From assembly GCF_022900255.1 (NCBI RefSeq), contig NZ_JALIRM010000015.1:62001-126000 (forward strand): a stretch of 64,000 nucleotides of DNA. Direction: 5' to 3'. Origin of the DNA: Lederbergia wuyishanensis (GTDB lineage Bacteria; Bacillota; Bacilli; Bacillales; Bacillaceae_C). The position numbers and the translations under genes were made by a program. This document shows, in pieces, positions 1 through 7,945 of the stretch. Below the pieces are notes generated by a model. The model ran no database searches, was not told where the DNA came from, and saw only the letters and a list, made by a program, of their open reading frames with translations. How positions within the stretch are numbered: the first letter of the stretch is position 1; every line of letters starts with the position of its first letter.

Positions 1-185
1 TTCTCTGGGTACTTGCTTATGATGATTATCCAATGGATTCAATCCGAGCTAAGCAGGTGTGGATACCATCTACAATGAAAGCAGAAAATTGGTTTACCTT
101 TTACCATGATGGACATTATCGAGCTTTAAAGTGGGACGAAGAAGGAAATGTTTTGGATTCAGTTAAAAGAAATAGAGATGAATAA
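1..185 (+). CDS. C-terminal fragment of an unidentified protein
   Basis: An open frame enters from the left edge and ends at a TAA at 183-185, giving the last 60 residues of a protein whose start lies outside the window. The fragment is rich in aromatic and charged residues and ends in the basic-acidic tail KRNRDE. It has no membrane segment and no motif I recognise. A hairpin terminator at 262-308 lies downstream. It could belong to a small cytoplasmic protein, but function cannot be assigned from this piece. Confidence 0.5.
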   Translation, partial: LWVLAYDDYPMDSIRAKQVWIPSTMKAENWFTFYHDGHYRALKWDEEGNVLDSVKRNRDE

Positions 186-261
186 AAAAAGTTCTTTTAT
201 TCGTTCCATATTTTGAACTACGGCGTTTGTTGCAAGTGCAACCTGCTCGAGTGCAAATAAT

Positions 262-308
262 CTGATCCACAAAAGCGATAGTTTACTATTTGTGAATCAG
301 TTTATTTG
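262..308 (+). terminator. Rho-independent terminator
   Basis: A 12-bp stem (262-273 with 289-300, one G-T pair) is followed by a T-rich run. It sits between the partial gene on the left and the 3' end of ytzB on the opposite strand, so it may serve both. Confidence 0.6.
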
Positions 309-340
309 CTTTTCAGTGATAGATTTGTACCTTTAACTTT

Positions 341-652
341 TTATAAAGGATATATATCAATAACGCTCCCAGTGTAAGCGTCAGCGATGAATTCGTATTG
401 CTGGCGTTCTTCGTTTTGTCTCGTCGAAATTCCGCCTCTATAAACTTTCGTTTGAATGGCGTATTTTTTGTAATCCTCTGGCTTCATTTGCAGCCATGAA
501 CCATCGATTTTACCTTCCTTTTTAAAAGCACGCTTTACATTTGCAAGAACTTCTTCCCCAGATAAAGGGATAGTCTCGTTCAATTTTTTACTTAAACAAT
601 AACCTCCGATTATACCTGCAGCCGCTCCAGCAAAAAATGATTTCCAATTCAA
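341..652 (-). CDS. ytzB: YtzB, PepSY-like small protein
   Basis: This 103-residue protein matches YtzB of Bacillus subtilis in length and position next to ytoP. The N-terminus (residues 5-20, glycine/alanine-rich) looks like a membrane anchor or signal. The rest resembles a PepSY-type domain ending in a conserved hydrophobic strand (GSVIDIYPL). The start is TTG, chosen because a GGAGG lies about 9 bases upstream (661-666 on the plus strand). Function is unknown; PepSY domains are often secreted modulators, but that is inference here. Confidence 0.75.
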   Translation of the reverse strand: MNWKSFFAGAAAGIIGGYCLSKKLNETIPLSGEEVLANVKRAFKKEGKIDGSWLQMKPEDYKKYAIQTKVYRGGISTRQNEERQQYEFIADAYTGSVIDIYPL

Positions 653-733
653 ACGAGTGCACCTCCGAAATTGATAAGTAATTTTAGTATACAGGAACGA
701 TAGTTAATCTTCCATTTAGAGGAGATGAATTTA

Positions 734-882
734 ATGCTAATCAATAACAAAAATGAAATAGCTAACCATTTAAAAAATTGATAAAAGAGGTAGAAGTAGA
801 AAATTAGAACATTGGCATGAACTCTATAGAGTATTATACCAATTATATTATTGATTTTGCTGAAGCATACCTAGCCGGCTAG
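734..882 (+). pseudogene. Possible decayed small gene
   Basis: The 400-base gap before ytoP holds a good ribosome-binding site (GAGGAG at 719-724) and an ATG at 734. That frame stops after 15 codons. A +1-type shift restores a frame with one internal stop that runs to 882 and has protein-like composition (residues such as NSIEYYTNYIIDFAEAYLAG). This looks like a relic with at least one frameshift and one nonsense change. No family is recognised, and it may be chance. Confidence 0.25.
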
Positions 883-1053
883 GCGTAAATGTAACATTTA
901 AGAATTGTATCATTCAATAATGAAGACTTTGATGAAGTTAAAGTTAATAATTATTAACCATAGTAACTATTCAATTGCTAATAATAGCATGTACGTTTCA
1001 AGTTCTGTAAAATAAAAACTGTACATAGATTGGAATGATTAGGAGGTCTTGAA

Positions 1054-2124
1054 ATGAATCAAGAAACACTCGACTTATTTAAAACACTTACTGAGCTTCC
1101 AGGAATTGCTGGAAATGAGCATGCTGTACGCAACTTCATGCGGGAACAATTGGGAAAATACGCCGATGAAGTTGTCCAAGACCGTTTAGGCGGGATCTTT
1201 GGAGTAAAGCGTGGAGATGTAAATGGACCGACTGTCATGGTAGCGGGGCATATGGATGAAGTTGGTTTCATGGTAACTAATATTACTGAAAATGGGATGA
1301 TTCGTTTTCAAACGATTGGTGGTTGGTGGAGCCAAGTACTACTTGCTCAACGTGTTCAGATTATTACTGAAAATGGACCAGTGGACGGAGTGATTGGTTC
1401 AATACCGCCACATTTACTTAATGATGATCAACGGAAAAAGCCAATGGATATTAAAAATATGATGATTGATATAGGGGCGGATGACAAAGAAGATGCTAAA
1501 AAAATCGGTATCAAGCCTGGTCAACAAATCGTTCCTATTTGCCCGTTTACTCCAATGGCGAATCCGAAAAAAATTATGGCGAAATCATGGGATAACCGCT
1601 ACGGATGTGGATTGGCGATTGAACTGTTGAAGGAATTGAAAGATGAAAATATCCTTAATGTCCTATATTCGGGAGCGAATGTCCAAGAAGAAGTTGGCCT
1701 AAGAGGGGCAACAGTTGCAGCAAATATGATCAAACCTGATATTTTCTTTGCACTAGATGCTAGTCCAGCTAACGATATGTCAGGCGATAAAAATGAATTT
1801 GGACAGCTTGGAAAAGGTGCCTTGTTACGAATTTATGATCGATCCATGGTTACACATAAAGGAATAAGAGAATTTATTCTTGATACAGCCGAAACAAATA
1901 ATATTGCATATCAATATTTCATTTCCCAAGGTGGAACAGATGCAGGAAAAGTTCATCTTTCCAATGAAGGAGTTCCAAGTGGAGTCATTGGTATTTGCTC
2001 TCGCTATATCCATACACACGCATCCATTATTCATGTTGATGATTATGCAGCTGCGAAAGAGCTACTTGTTAAGCTAGTGAAAGCGAGCGACCGCGCAACA
2101 GTTGAATCTATTAAACAAAAATAA
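1054..2124 (+). CDS. ytoP: YtoP, M42-family aminopeptidase
   Basis: This 356-residue metallopeptidase belongs to family M42 (glutamyl aminopeptidase/tetrahedral aminopeptidase group), which trims N-terminal residues from peptides in the cytoplasm. The metal ligands expected of the family are visible: H66 and D68 in AGHMDEVG, D180 in SWDNRYG, the catalytic E212/E213 in QEEVGLRG, D235 in ALDASPA, and H320 in RYIH. Length is normal for the family. The start is fixed by AGGAGGT at 1041-1047. Gene order with ytzB matches B. subtilis. Confidence 0.92.
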   Translation: MNQETLDLFKTLTELPGIAGNEHAVRNFMREQLGKYADEVVQDRLGGIFGVKRGDVNGPTVMVAGHMDEVGFMVTNITENGMIRFQTIGGWWSQVLLAQRVQIITENGPVDGVIGSIPPHLLNDDQRKKPMDIKNMMIDIGADDKEDAKKIGIKPGQQIVPICPFTPMANPKKIMAKSWDNRYGCGLAIELLKELKDENILNVLYSGANVQEEVGLRGATVAANMIKPDIFFALDASPANDMSGDKNEFGQLGKGALLRIYDRSMVTHKGIREFILDTAETNNIAYQYFISQGGTDAGKVHLSNEGVPSGVIGICSRYIHTHASIIHVDDYAAAKELLVKLVKASDRATVESIKQK

Positions 2125-2159
2125 GGAATAGTAAGAGACAAAGATAACTTCACTTTTAA

Positions 2160-2320
2160 ATTATGTAATCAAATTAGTTGAAAACGTCCGTGTTCCAGGA
2201 CTCAGAGCCTTCTTAGGAGTTGAGTTGCTATATTCGGCAATGAGCACAGCAAGAAAGCGAACGAAAAGGGAAGCGAAAGTTGGTCAACAGTCCGAGAGGT
2301 GGAGGTAACTTCACCTCTTT
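2160..2320 (+). other. GC-richer spacer with a hairpin before the DUF84 gene
   Basis: This spacer is noticeably less AT-rich than neighbouring gaps. It contains a 6-bp GAGGTG/CACCTC hairpin (2296-2301 with 2312-2317) followed by TTT, plus complementary GGACT/AGTCC segments further apart. It could be a transcribed leader or attenuator, or the tail of a lost gene: one plus-strand frame is open across it without a good start. I recognise no named riboswitch. Confidence 0.3.
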
Positions 2321-2350
2321 GGCATGATAATTATTAAAAGGAGATACATC

Positions 2351-2866
2351 ATGAAAATAGCAGTTGGATCCAAAAACGCAGCAAAAAATAAGGCAGCCGA
2401 AACAGTTTTGCGGGATATAGGTTACCAAAATGAACTTTTTCCTATTAATGCTCCATCCAATGTAAGTGGGATGCCATTTTCTGATGAGGAGACAATGAGA
2501 GGGGCAATGAATAGAGCAGAATATTGCTTAACTCTAGGTGAAGTAGATATTGCTATAGGTCTTGAAGGTGGAGTAACGGAAACGCCAAACGGTCTTTTTT
2601 TAATCAACTATGGTGCGTTAGCAGAAAGAAGCAAAGAAACGATAGTTGCTGGCGGGGCAAGAATTAAACTACCTGAAGAGATTGCTGAACGTCTGCGAGC
2701 GGGAGAAGAATTAGGTCCAGTTATGGAGGATTATAGTAAAAATAAAAATGTACGTTCGAAAGAAGGAGCGATTGGTATTTTTACCCATGGAATGGTCAAT
2801 CGTGATGAGATGTTCATGCATATAATGAAATTACTTGTTGGACAAAGAGGAGACTGGCATAAATAA
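2351..2866 (+). CDS. DUF84 (YjjX-type) non-canonical purine NTPase
   Basis: This 171-residue protein belongs to the DUF84/YjjX family. Characterised members hydrolyse inosine and xanthosine triphosphate to keep deaminated purines out of nucleic acids. The family signature is seen as the N-terminal VGSKNAAKNKA loop, the FSDEETMRGAMNRA segment, and the IAIGLEGGV motif. The start is the ATG at 2351, with AAAGGAG upstream; an earlier in-frame ATG at 2324 has no ribosome-binding site. The stop lies inside a hairpin shared with ytoQ. Confidence 0.85.
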   Translation: MKIAVGSKNAAKNKAAETVLRDIGYQNELFPINAPSNVSGMPFSDEETMRGAMNRAEYCLTLGEVDIAIGLEGGVTETPNGLFLINYGALAERSKETIVAGGARIKLPEEIAERLRAGEELGPVMEDYSKNKNVRSKEGAIGIFTHGMVNRDEMFMHIMKLLVGQRGDWHK

Positions 2867-2877
2867 ACCCAGTCTCC
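2849..2877. terminator. Shared convergent hairpin
   Basis: A perfect 9-bp GGAGACTGG/CCAGTCTCC stem sits between two converging genes and contains the DUF84 stop codon. T-runs are weak on both sides, so termination strength is uncertain. Confidence 0.45.
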
Positions 2878-2888
2878 AACATCGAAAA

Positions 2889-3329
2889 TTATTCAAAAAT
2901 ATAAGTAAGAGCTTTTATCGCTTGGTTTACCGTTTCAACCGTCGCATTTGCCCTTCTAGATAATTCTTTAAGCGGATGATGTAATTCTTCAGGACGTATG
3001 ATAATTAAAGGTTTTCCAAGTGTTATGGCGGCGCTTGCATCCATAGCTGTGTTCCATTGTTTATACTTCTCACCAAATAAAGCAATGACTAAATCGGCCT
3101 TTTGCATAAGCACTTGGGTGCGCAAATTATTAAAACTAGAAGCTGCCGCATCACGGAAAATGGCATTAGGCTGTGACCCGAGAATTTCTTCTCCGATCGC
3201 ATCGGAACGATCATGATCTTGCATTGGTCCTACAAAATCAACCGGAAGTTGTAATGCTTTTGCCTTTTCCTTAATTTCTTCACGCCAATCACTATGAATT
3301 TCACCTGCTAAATAGACGGTTAGCCTCAT
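2889..3329 (-). CDS. ytoQ: YtoQ family protein (nucleoside deoxyribosyltransferase-like fold)
   Basis: This 146-residue protein matches YtoQ closely, including the LAGEIHSDWREEI start, the QDHDRSD and ALFGEKYKQWNTAMDA blocks and the IIIRPEELHHPLKELS region. The family resembles nucleoside 2-deoxyribosyltransferases in fold, but no reaction is established. GTG (3332) and ATG (3329) are adjacent in frame. The ATG is preferred because AGGAGGG lies 7 bases upstream of it. It converges with the DUF84 gene. Confidence 0.85.
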   Translation of the reverse strand: MRLTVYLAGEIHSDWREEIKEKAKALQLPVDFVGPMQDHDRSDAIGEEILGSQPNAIFRDAAASSFNNLRTQVLMQKADLVIALFGEKYKQWNTAMDASAAITLGKPLIIIRPEELHHPLKELSRRANATVETVNQAIKALTYIFE

Positions 3330-3470
3330 CACTTATCCCTCCTATATGTATTACATGACATTGTATCATTTTTTTCCAATACTTTCTTTGTTGGGGGATG
3401 GGGTTGTCAAGATGTTTTTTTAAGTAGTATGATAGACATGTGATTTTAGTAATGTAGGGGGAAATTATAA

Positions 3471-3980
3471 ATGAAAAAAATGATAGTAAGCGCTTTGATA
3501 ATGTTTAGTGTATTAATCATAGCAGCTTGCGGAAAATCCATAGATGAGGAAAAAGTTAAAGCTGAAGCTAATGTAGAAAAGGTTTTCCAAGCAAAACCGG
3601 AAGAAGCAAATGAAGAGGTTCAGACCATTAAGTTTAATCTTCCAACAGGATTTACAATACAAGATGAATCACCCAACAATATTATTTTGAAAAAAGGAGA
3701 CGACACTTATATCCTTTTTTATAATCCTAATGAAACGAGCGATAGTAAAGCGCTCTATGACGGTGTGGTCGAACATGCTGATAAAGAAGTCATCAATAAA
3801 ACTTTTCAAAAAAATGAGCGATTCGGTTATTTAGTCATTAACGAGAGCGAGAAAGAACTATATGAAGTGACTGTCGGAATTGGCGGGATTAAAGCAACAT
3901 CTGAATCAGATTTAAACCATCTTGCAGCCGATGCAGAACTATTAATGAAAATTGTAAATTCCACAATGATGCAAGAATAG
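3471..3980 (+). CDS. Small conserved lipoprotein of unknown function
   Basis: This 169-residue protein has a classical lipoprotein signal peptide: a basic start, a hydrophobic core, and the lipobox IAAC with the lipidated cysteine at residue 20. The mature part is acidic and lysine-rich with several beta-prone segments. I recognise no enzyme motif. It is probably anchored on the outer face of the membrane. It is a single-gene unit with its own terminator. An AGGGGGAA site precedes the ATG. Confidence 0.75.
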   Translation: MKKMIVSALIMFSVLIIAACGKSIDEEKVKAEANVEKVFQAKPEEANEEVQTIKFNLPTGFTIQDESPNNIILKKGDDTYILFYNPNETSDSKALYDGVVEHADKEVINKTFQKNERFGYLVINESEKELYEVTVGIGGIKATSESDLNHLAADAELLMKIVNSTMMQE

Positions 3981-3992
3981 AGAATTTTGTTT

Positions 3993-4023
3993 AGACGGAG
4001 AAAATCCGTCTATTATTTTTTCG
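3993..4023 (+). terminator. Rho-independent terminator of the lipoprotein gene
   Basis: A 7-bp AGACGGA/TCCGTCT stem (3993-3999, 4005-4011) with a short A-rich loop is followed by a T-rich tract. Confidence 0.8.
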
Positions 4024-4102
4024 ATATTTTTAAAAAACGATAGACAAATACGACAACTGTCTTTACACTAGTTAGGGAGATGGATTGACAGGGGGAATTA
4101 TC

Positions 4103-5122
4103 TTGAGAAATTTTCTAAAGAGAAAAGGCGTTACCTTATCTGCCAAAGCTTATTTAATTGATGCGCTAAGTTATATGGCGCTAGGACTTTTTTCATCATT
4201 AATTATTGGTTTGATTATTAAAACAGTCGGAGAACAGCTAAACTTTCCATTCTTCGTCGAGATGGGTACTCTTTCAATGGGGTTAATGGGACCAGCTATC
4301 GGTGCTGCAATTGCCTTTGGATTGGGAGCACCGCCATTAGTTATCTTTGCTGCAGTAGTAACAGGTGCAGCTGGATCCGCACTTGGAGGAGGACCAGCTG
4401 GAAGTTATGTAGCTGCCCTCATTTCCACAGAGATAGGTAAAATGGTTAGCAAGGAAACGAAAGTAGATATTATTGTGACTCCTTTTGTGACGGTATTCAC
4501 AGGCTTTGCGATAGCCAAATTTATTGGTCCTGCTATTGGAGAATTTATGACAATGTTCGGAAGTTGGATTGTGTGGGGGACGGAACAAAAACCGATTTTG
4601 ATGGGAATTCTTGTAGCTACGTTAATGGGTCTTGCTTTGACGGCACCAATATCAAGCGCTGCAATTGCCTTAATGCTCGATTTACATGGACTCGCTGCTG
4701 GGGCTGCGACAATCGGCTGTAGTGCACAGATGATTGGTTTTGCAGTAACAAGCTATCGTGAAAACAAAATCGGCGGATTGTTTGCCATTGGAATTGGAAC
4801 TTCGATGCTCCAAGTACCAAATATTATTCGATATCCACTTATCCTTATTCCTCCTACGATTGCCGGAATTATTTTAGCTCCTATTGGTACAACGATTTGG
4901 CCAATGATGAGCAATGCGGCAGGTGCAGGAATGGGAACGAGTGGATTCGTTGGACAAATTATGACATTTACCACTATGGGTTTTTCGACTACCGTATTGC
5001 TTCAAGTCATTTTGCTCCATATTATTGGTCCTGCTGTGATAAGCTTAATCATATCGGAATTTATGAGAAAGCGGGGCTGGATTAAACCAGGCCAAATGTT
5101 AATCAACACAGGAGGAAAGTAA
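4103..5122 (+). CDS. PTS EIIC-like membrane protein (PTS_EIIC_2 family)
   Basis: This membrane protein of about 339 residues has 8 or more hydrophobic segments and very glycine/alanine-rich loops. The N-terminal block (FLKRKGVTLSAKAYLIDALS) is typical of the stand-alone EIIC-like family found in Firmicutes. No EIIA or EIIB gene lies nearby, so sugar phosphotransferase activity is not assured. The start is the TTG at 4103, with GGGGG 7 bases upstream; an upstream TTG at 4085 is less well placed. The stop is one base from ytpP, so the two are probably co-transcribed. Confidence 0.8.
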   Translation: MRNFLKRKGVTLSAKAYLIDALSYMALGLFSSLIIGLIIKTVGEQLNFPFFVEMGTLSMGLMGPAIGAAIAFGLGAPPLVIFAAVVTGAAGSALGGGPAGSYVAALISTEIGKMVSKETKVDIIVTPFVTVFTGFAIAKFIGPAIGEFMTMFGSWIVWGTEQKPILMGILVATLMGLALTAPISSAAIALMLDLHGLAAGAATIGCSAQMIGFAVTSYRENKIGGLFAIGIGTSMLQVPNIIRYPLILIPPTIAGIILAPIGTTIWPMMSNAAGAGMGTSGFVGQIMTFTTMGFSTTVLLQVILLHIIGPAVISLIISEFMRKRGWIKPGQMLINTGGK

Positions 5123-5123
5123 T

Positions 5124-5435
5124 ATGGAAAAATTGCAATCAGTAGAACAATTTGAGACATTAAAAAATGAAGAACGAACAATTTTTATGTTTTCTGCAGA
5201 CTGGTGTGGAGACTGTAGATTCATTGAACCATTTTTACCAAGACTTGAAGCAGATTATCCAGAATACACTTTTATCGAAGTAGATCGAGATCAATTTATT
5301 GATTTATGTGGCGAGCTTAACATCTTTGGAATTCCAAGCTTTATCGCATACCATAGCGGGGAGGAAGCAGGTCGCTTCGTCAGCAAAGATCGTAAGACGT
5401 TGGAAGAGATTGAGGAATTTATTAACGGTTTGTAA
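5124..5435 (+). CDS. ytpP: YtpP, thioredoxin-like protein
   Basis: This 103-residue single-domain thioredoxin-fold protein has the redox motif C28-G-D-C31 and the cis-proline P71 in GIPSF. It presumably acts in the cytoplasm as a disulfide reductase or a bacillithiol-linked redoxin. The family link to YtpP is clear from length and position; the redox partner is not known from sequence. GGAGG of its ribosome-binding site lies at the end of the EIIC-like gene, so the pair forms a short operon closed by the terminator at 5452. Confidence 0.88.
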   Translation: MEKLQSVEQFETLKNEERTIFMFSADWCGDCRFIEPFLPRLEADYPEYTFIEVDRDQFIDLCGELNIFGIPSFIAYHSGEEAGRFVSKDRKTLEEIEEFINGL

Positions 5436-5451
5436 AAAATGAATTTTATTG

Positions 5452-5484
5452 AAAACCTCTATGTAAAATTATAGAGGTTTTTTT
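5452..5484 (+). terminator. Rho-independent terminator after ytpP
   Basis: A perfect 10-bp stem AAACCTCTAT/ATAGAGGTTT (5452-5461, 5471-5480) is followed directly by T residues. Confidence 0.88.
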
Positions 5485-5573
5485 ATATGAAAAAATGAAT
5501 CCTTTCTTTGAGACTAGAGTCAGTTTCATGTAAAATGAATGATAGTTGATTTCGCCCAAGGAGGGTTGAACGT

Positions 5574-6380
5574 ATGAAAATGGATGAAAAGAAACTAAGA
5601 AAAGAGTTAGAGAAAAGGCTGGAAAAACAAGGCCGTATCTTTACATATGATCGTGAAAAGGAAACACTTCGTATTGAAAATGAAGAAACGGGAAAAGGGA
5701 TTGAGGTAGCTCTATCGGGAATAGTTGCAAAATGGTATGAGCATAAGGATAAAGCGATTGATGAAGTAGTCTATTATGTAGAAGAAGCACTCCAGGTTAT
5801 GGGAAAAGAACAAACTTTGGCAGGTAGTGAAAAGAAAGTATACCCTGTAATTCGGTCCACTTCTTTTCCACTTGAAACAAATGAAGGTATCCCGTTTATA
5901 ACGGATGACCATACAGCTGAAACGAGAATTTATTATGCACTTGATCTCGGAAATACATATCGCATGTTAGATGAGAAAGTAATTGAAAAAGAAGGTTTAG
6001 ATCCGCAAAAGATACGTGAAATAGCTCGTTTTAATGTTAGATCGCTATCGACTAAAATGAAAAAAGATTCCCTTGCAGGAAATGATTTTTACTTCTTAAA
6101 TTCAAACGATGGGTATGATGCAAGTAGAATCTTGAATGATAAGTTTCTTCAAGAAAAAGCTGAAACTATAAAAGGAGATATGGTGATTGCAGTGCCTCAC
6201 CAGGATGTACTAATAATTGGGGATATCCGCAATGGGACAGGCTATGATATTTTAGCCGAATTAACAATGAGCTTTTTTACTTCCGGAAGTGTTCCAATTA
6301 CGGCACTATCATTTATTTATGAAGATGGAAAATTAGAGCCGATCTTTATTTTAGCTAAGGATCATAAAAAAGAAGACTGA
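5574..6380 (+). CDS. ytpQ: YtpQ, DUF1444 protein
   Basis: This 268-residue cytoplasmic protein matches the DUF1444/YtpQ family in length and in the conserved blocks [25 protein letters not shown] and [12 protein letters not shown]. It has no membrane segment, and the function is unknown. GGAGGG is positioned upstream of the ATG. It is followed after 14 bases by ytpR in an apparent two-gene operon, as in B. subtilis. Confidence 0.88.
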   Translation: MKMDEKKLRKELEKRLEKQGRIFTYDREKETLRIENEETGKGIEVALSGIVAKWYEHKDKAIDEVVYYVEEALQVMGKEQTLAGSEKKVYPVIRSTSFPLETNEGIPFITDDHTAETRIYYALDLGNTYRMLDEKVIEKEGLDPQKIREIARFNVRSLSTKMKKDSLAGNDFYFLNSNDGYDASRILNDKFLQEKAETIKGDMVIAVPHQDVLIIGDIRNGTGYDILAELTMSFFTSGSVPITALSFIYEDGKLEPIFILAKDHKKED

Positions 6381-6394
6381 AAGGGGAATGCAGT

Positions 6395-6997
6395 ATGAAT
6401 GTATTTTATAATGTAGAAGGTGTTGGCGATGTTCTTCTAATTAATTTAGGAGATATTGAAAATAGAGTGTTTGAGAGAAAAGGGGATGTTGCCCGTATCT
6501 ATGATGAACAAACGAATAAAACTGGAGGCTACAACATATTTAATGCTTCCAAGTATGTCCAAGTTGATGTTAGAGGTCAAGTGGAGCTTAATGAAGAAAT
6601 CATTGTGAAAATTAATGAAGCGCTTGAGAAGAATGGTTTTGAAGATAAGTTAGAAGCGGATTTTTCACCTAAGTTTGTCGTTGGTTATGTAAAAGAAAAA
6701 GAAAAACACCCAAATGCAGACAAGTTAAGTGTTTGTAAAGTGAATGTTGGAACGGAAGAGTTGCAAATCGTATGCGGTGCTCCTAATGTCGATGCAGGGC
6801 AAAAAGTAGTTGTCGCAAAAGTAGGAGCGGTTATGCCAAGCGGGATGATCATTAAAGATGCAGAACTTCGCGGTGTACCTTCTAGTGGAATGATTTGCTC
6901 AGCAAGGGAATTAGAACTTCCAGATGCCCCACAAGAAAAAGGGATTCTAGTTTTGGAAGACGATAAATATGAAATCGGACAGGAATTTACTTTTTAA
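6395..6997 (+). CDS. ytpR: YtpR, EMAP-type tRNA-binding domain protein
   Basis: This 200-residue protein has an N-terminal domain of about 85 residues found in YtpR proteins. An OB-fold tRNA-binding domain follows at about residues 88-198, with the [14 protein letters not shown] and [13 protein letters not shown] blocks shared with the beta-subunit N-terminus of phenylalanyl-tRNA synthetase and with Trbp111. It probably binds structured tRNA; its physiological role is not established. It ends the ytpQR operon at a strong terminator. Confidence 0.9.
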   Translation: MNVFYNVEGVGDVLLINLGDIENRVFERKGDVARIYDEQTNKTGGYNIFNASKYVQVDVRGQVELNEEIIVKINEALEKNGFEDKLEADFSPKFVVGYVKEKEKHPNADKLSVCKVNVGTEELQIVCGAPNVDAGQKVVVAKVGAVMPSGMIIKDAELRGVPSSGMICSARELELPDAPQEKGILVLEDDKYEIGQEFTF

Positions 6998-7004
6998 TTT
7001 ATGT

Positions 7005-7050
7005 AAAAATGCGTGGAGAAAAACAATCATTTCTTCACGCATTTTTTCTT
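7005..7050. terminator. Bidirectional terminator between ytpR and the cyclo-ligase-like gene
   Basis: A 17-bp stem (7005-7021 with 7030-7046, one G-T pair) is flanked by A-run and T-run, so it can act on both convergent transcripts. Confidence 0.88.
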
Positions 7051-7051
7051 T

Positions 7052-7795
7052 TTATCCATTCTTAATTTTATAGAGCTCCTGTAATGGAGGGATATTATCA
7101 AACATACCATATTCTAGCATGTCCCAAATGATTCCACATGTTGGTTTTTCTAACACACGCTCAGTTTTTGTGATAGATGTAGGTGTGACGATATAGTCGA
7201 CAAGGGTATCGAAAACAGAAGGTTCAATATCCGCATCTACGATTTGGCAATCATGTCCTAATCCATAAACGATTGAATCTGAATTAACGATTTTCATTTC
7301 CCATAACATAGCCCATTCAAGATCAAAGTATCCGTGGCCTTTTCCGAAACGCAAGCCTTCTGGTGTCATAGCCGAGCCACCCGTGAAAAGTAATTCAATA
7401 TAATCAAATTCATCTTTAATTTCTTGGAGAGTAATAGGAGATAGATAATCTTCAATCCCATCAAGTGTTGAAGCAACTTCTTCTTTCCCTTCAGGAACAA
7501 TTCCTGGACGTATTACTTGGAAACCACGGCGGATTCCATATGTTGTCATAATGACTACTTTATTGTCTTGAAAGGCATACTCTCTTAGTTTTCTCATATT
7601 GTTATCAGGGGTAATAAATAGTACAGTAGCATTTTGATATTCTGGTTGCTGACGAATAATTTCCGCACCTTTGTCACTACCTTCGTAATCAGCAATAAAT
7701 TCTGCAAAATCCCAGTGGAATCTGGAATCCGGTTTTCCATACTTTCTAAGGCCTTCCCATACTTGCTTTCTAGCTTCCTCACTATTCATTCTCAT
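7052..7795 (-). CDS. 5-formyltetrahydrofolate cyclo-ligase-like protein
   Basis: This 247-residue protein has the C-terminal signature of the 5-formyl-THF cyclo-ligase/MTHFS fold: LLFTGGSAMTPEG followed by GLRFGKGHGYFD at about residues 148-158. In true cyclo-ligases the related glycine-rich segment contributes to ATP and folate binding. The N-terminal half diverges from standard bacterial cyclo-ligases, which are about 190 residues, so the substrate may differ. AAGGAG at 7804-7809 overlaps the stop of the preceding small gene, indicating translational coupling in an operon with a sodium:solute symporter. Confidence 0.75.
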   Translation of the reverse strand: MRMNSEEARKQVWEGLRKYGKPDSRFHWDFAEFIADYEGSDKGAEIIRQQPEYQNATVLFITPDNNMRKLREYAFQDNKVVIMTTYGIRRGFQVIRPGIVPEGKEEVASTLDGIEDYLSPITLQEIKDEFDYIELLFTGGSAMTPEGLRFGKGHGYFDLEWAMLWEMKIVNSDSIVYGLGHDCQIVDADIEPSVFDTLVDYIVTPTSITKTERVLEKPTCGIIWDMLEYGMFDNIPPLQELYKIKNG

Positions 7796-7807
7796 TGTTA
7801 TTGCTCC

Positions 7808-7930
7808 TTACCATAAGTTTTTATTTTTGAAATCCACAATGTTATACCAAAGTTGGAAAGCAAAATTAACGACCAAACCAATTAATGACACCCACATCAA
7901 AATATTAAAGAAAGTTAATGAATAAAACAT
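7808..7930 (-). CDS. 40-residue single-pass membrane protein in a symporter operon
   Basis: This is a short reading frame of 40 residues with one hydrophobic helix (about residues 7-28) and a charged C-terminus (DFKNKNLW). A clear GATGAGGTG site lies 6 bases before the ATG. It sits 15 bases after the symporter stop, and its own stop overlaps the ribosome-binding site of the next gene, so all three are almost certainly one operon. Position and topology suggest a small accessory subunit of the symporter; this is inference. Confidence 0.75.
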   Translation of the reverse strand: MFYSLTFFNILMWVSLIGLVVNFAFQLWYNIVDFKNKNLW

Positions 7931-7945
7931 TTTTTCACCTCATCC

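Noticed and set aside
178-345. ATG-initiated lipoprotein-like frame overlapping the stop of the first partial gene
   Set aside because: An in-frame TGA occurs after 12 codons, the lipobox is poor, and the downstream part is the terminator hairpin.
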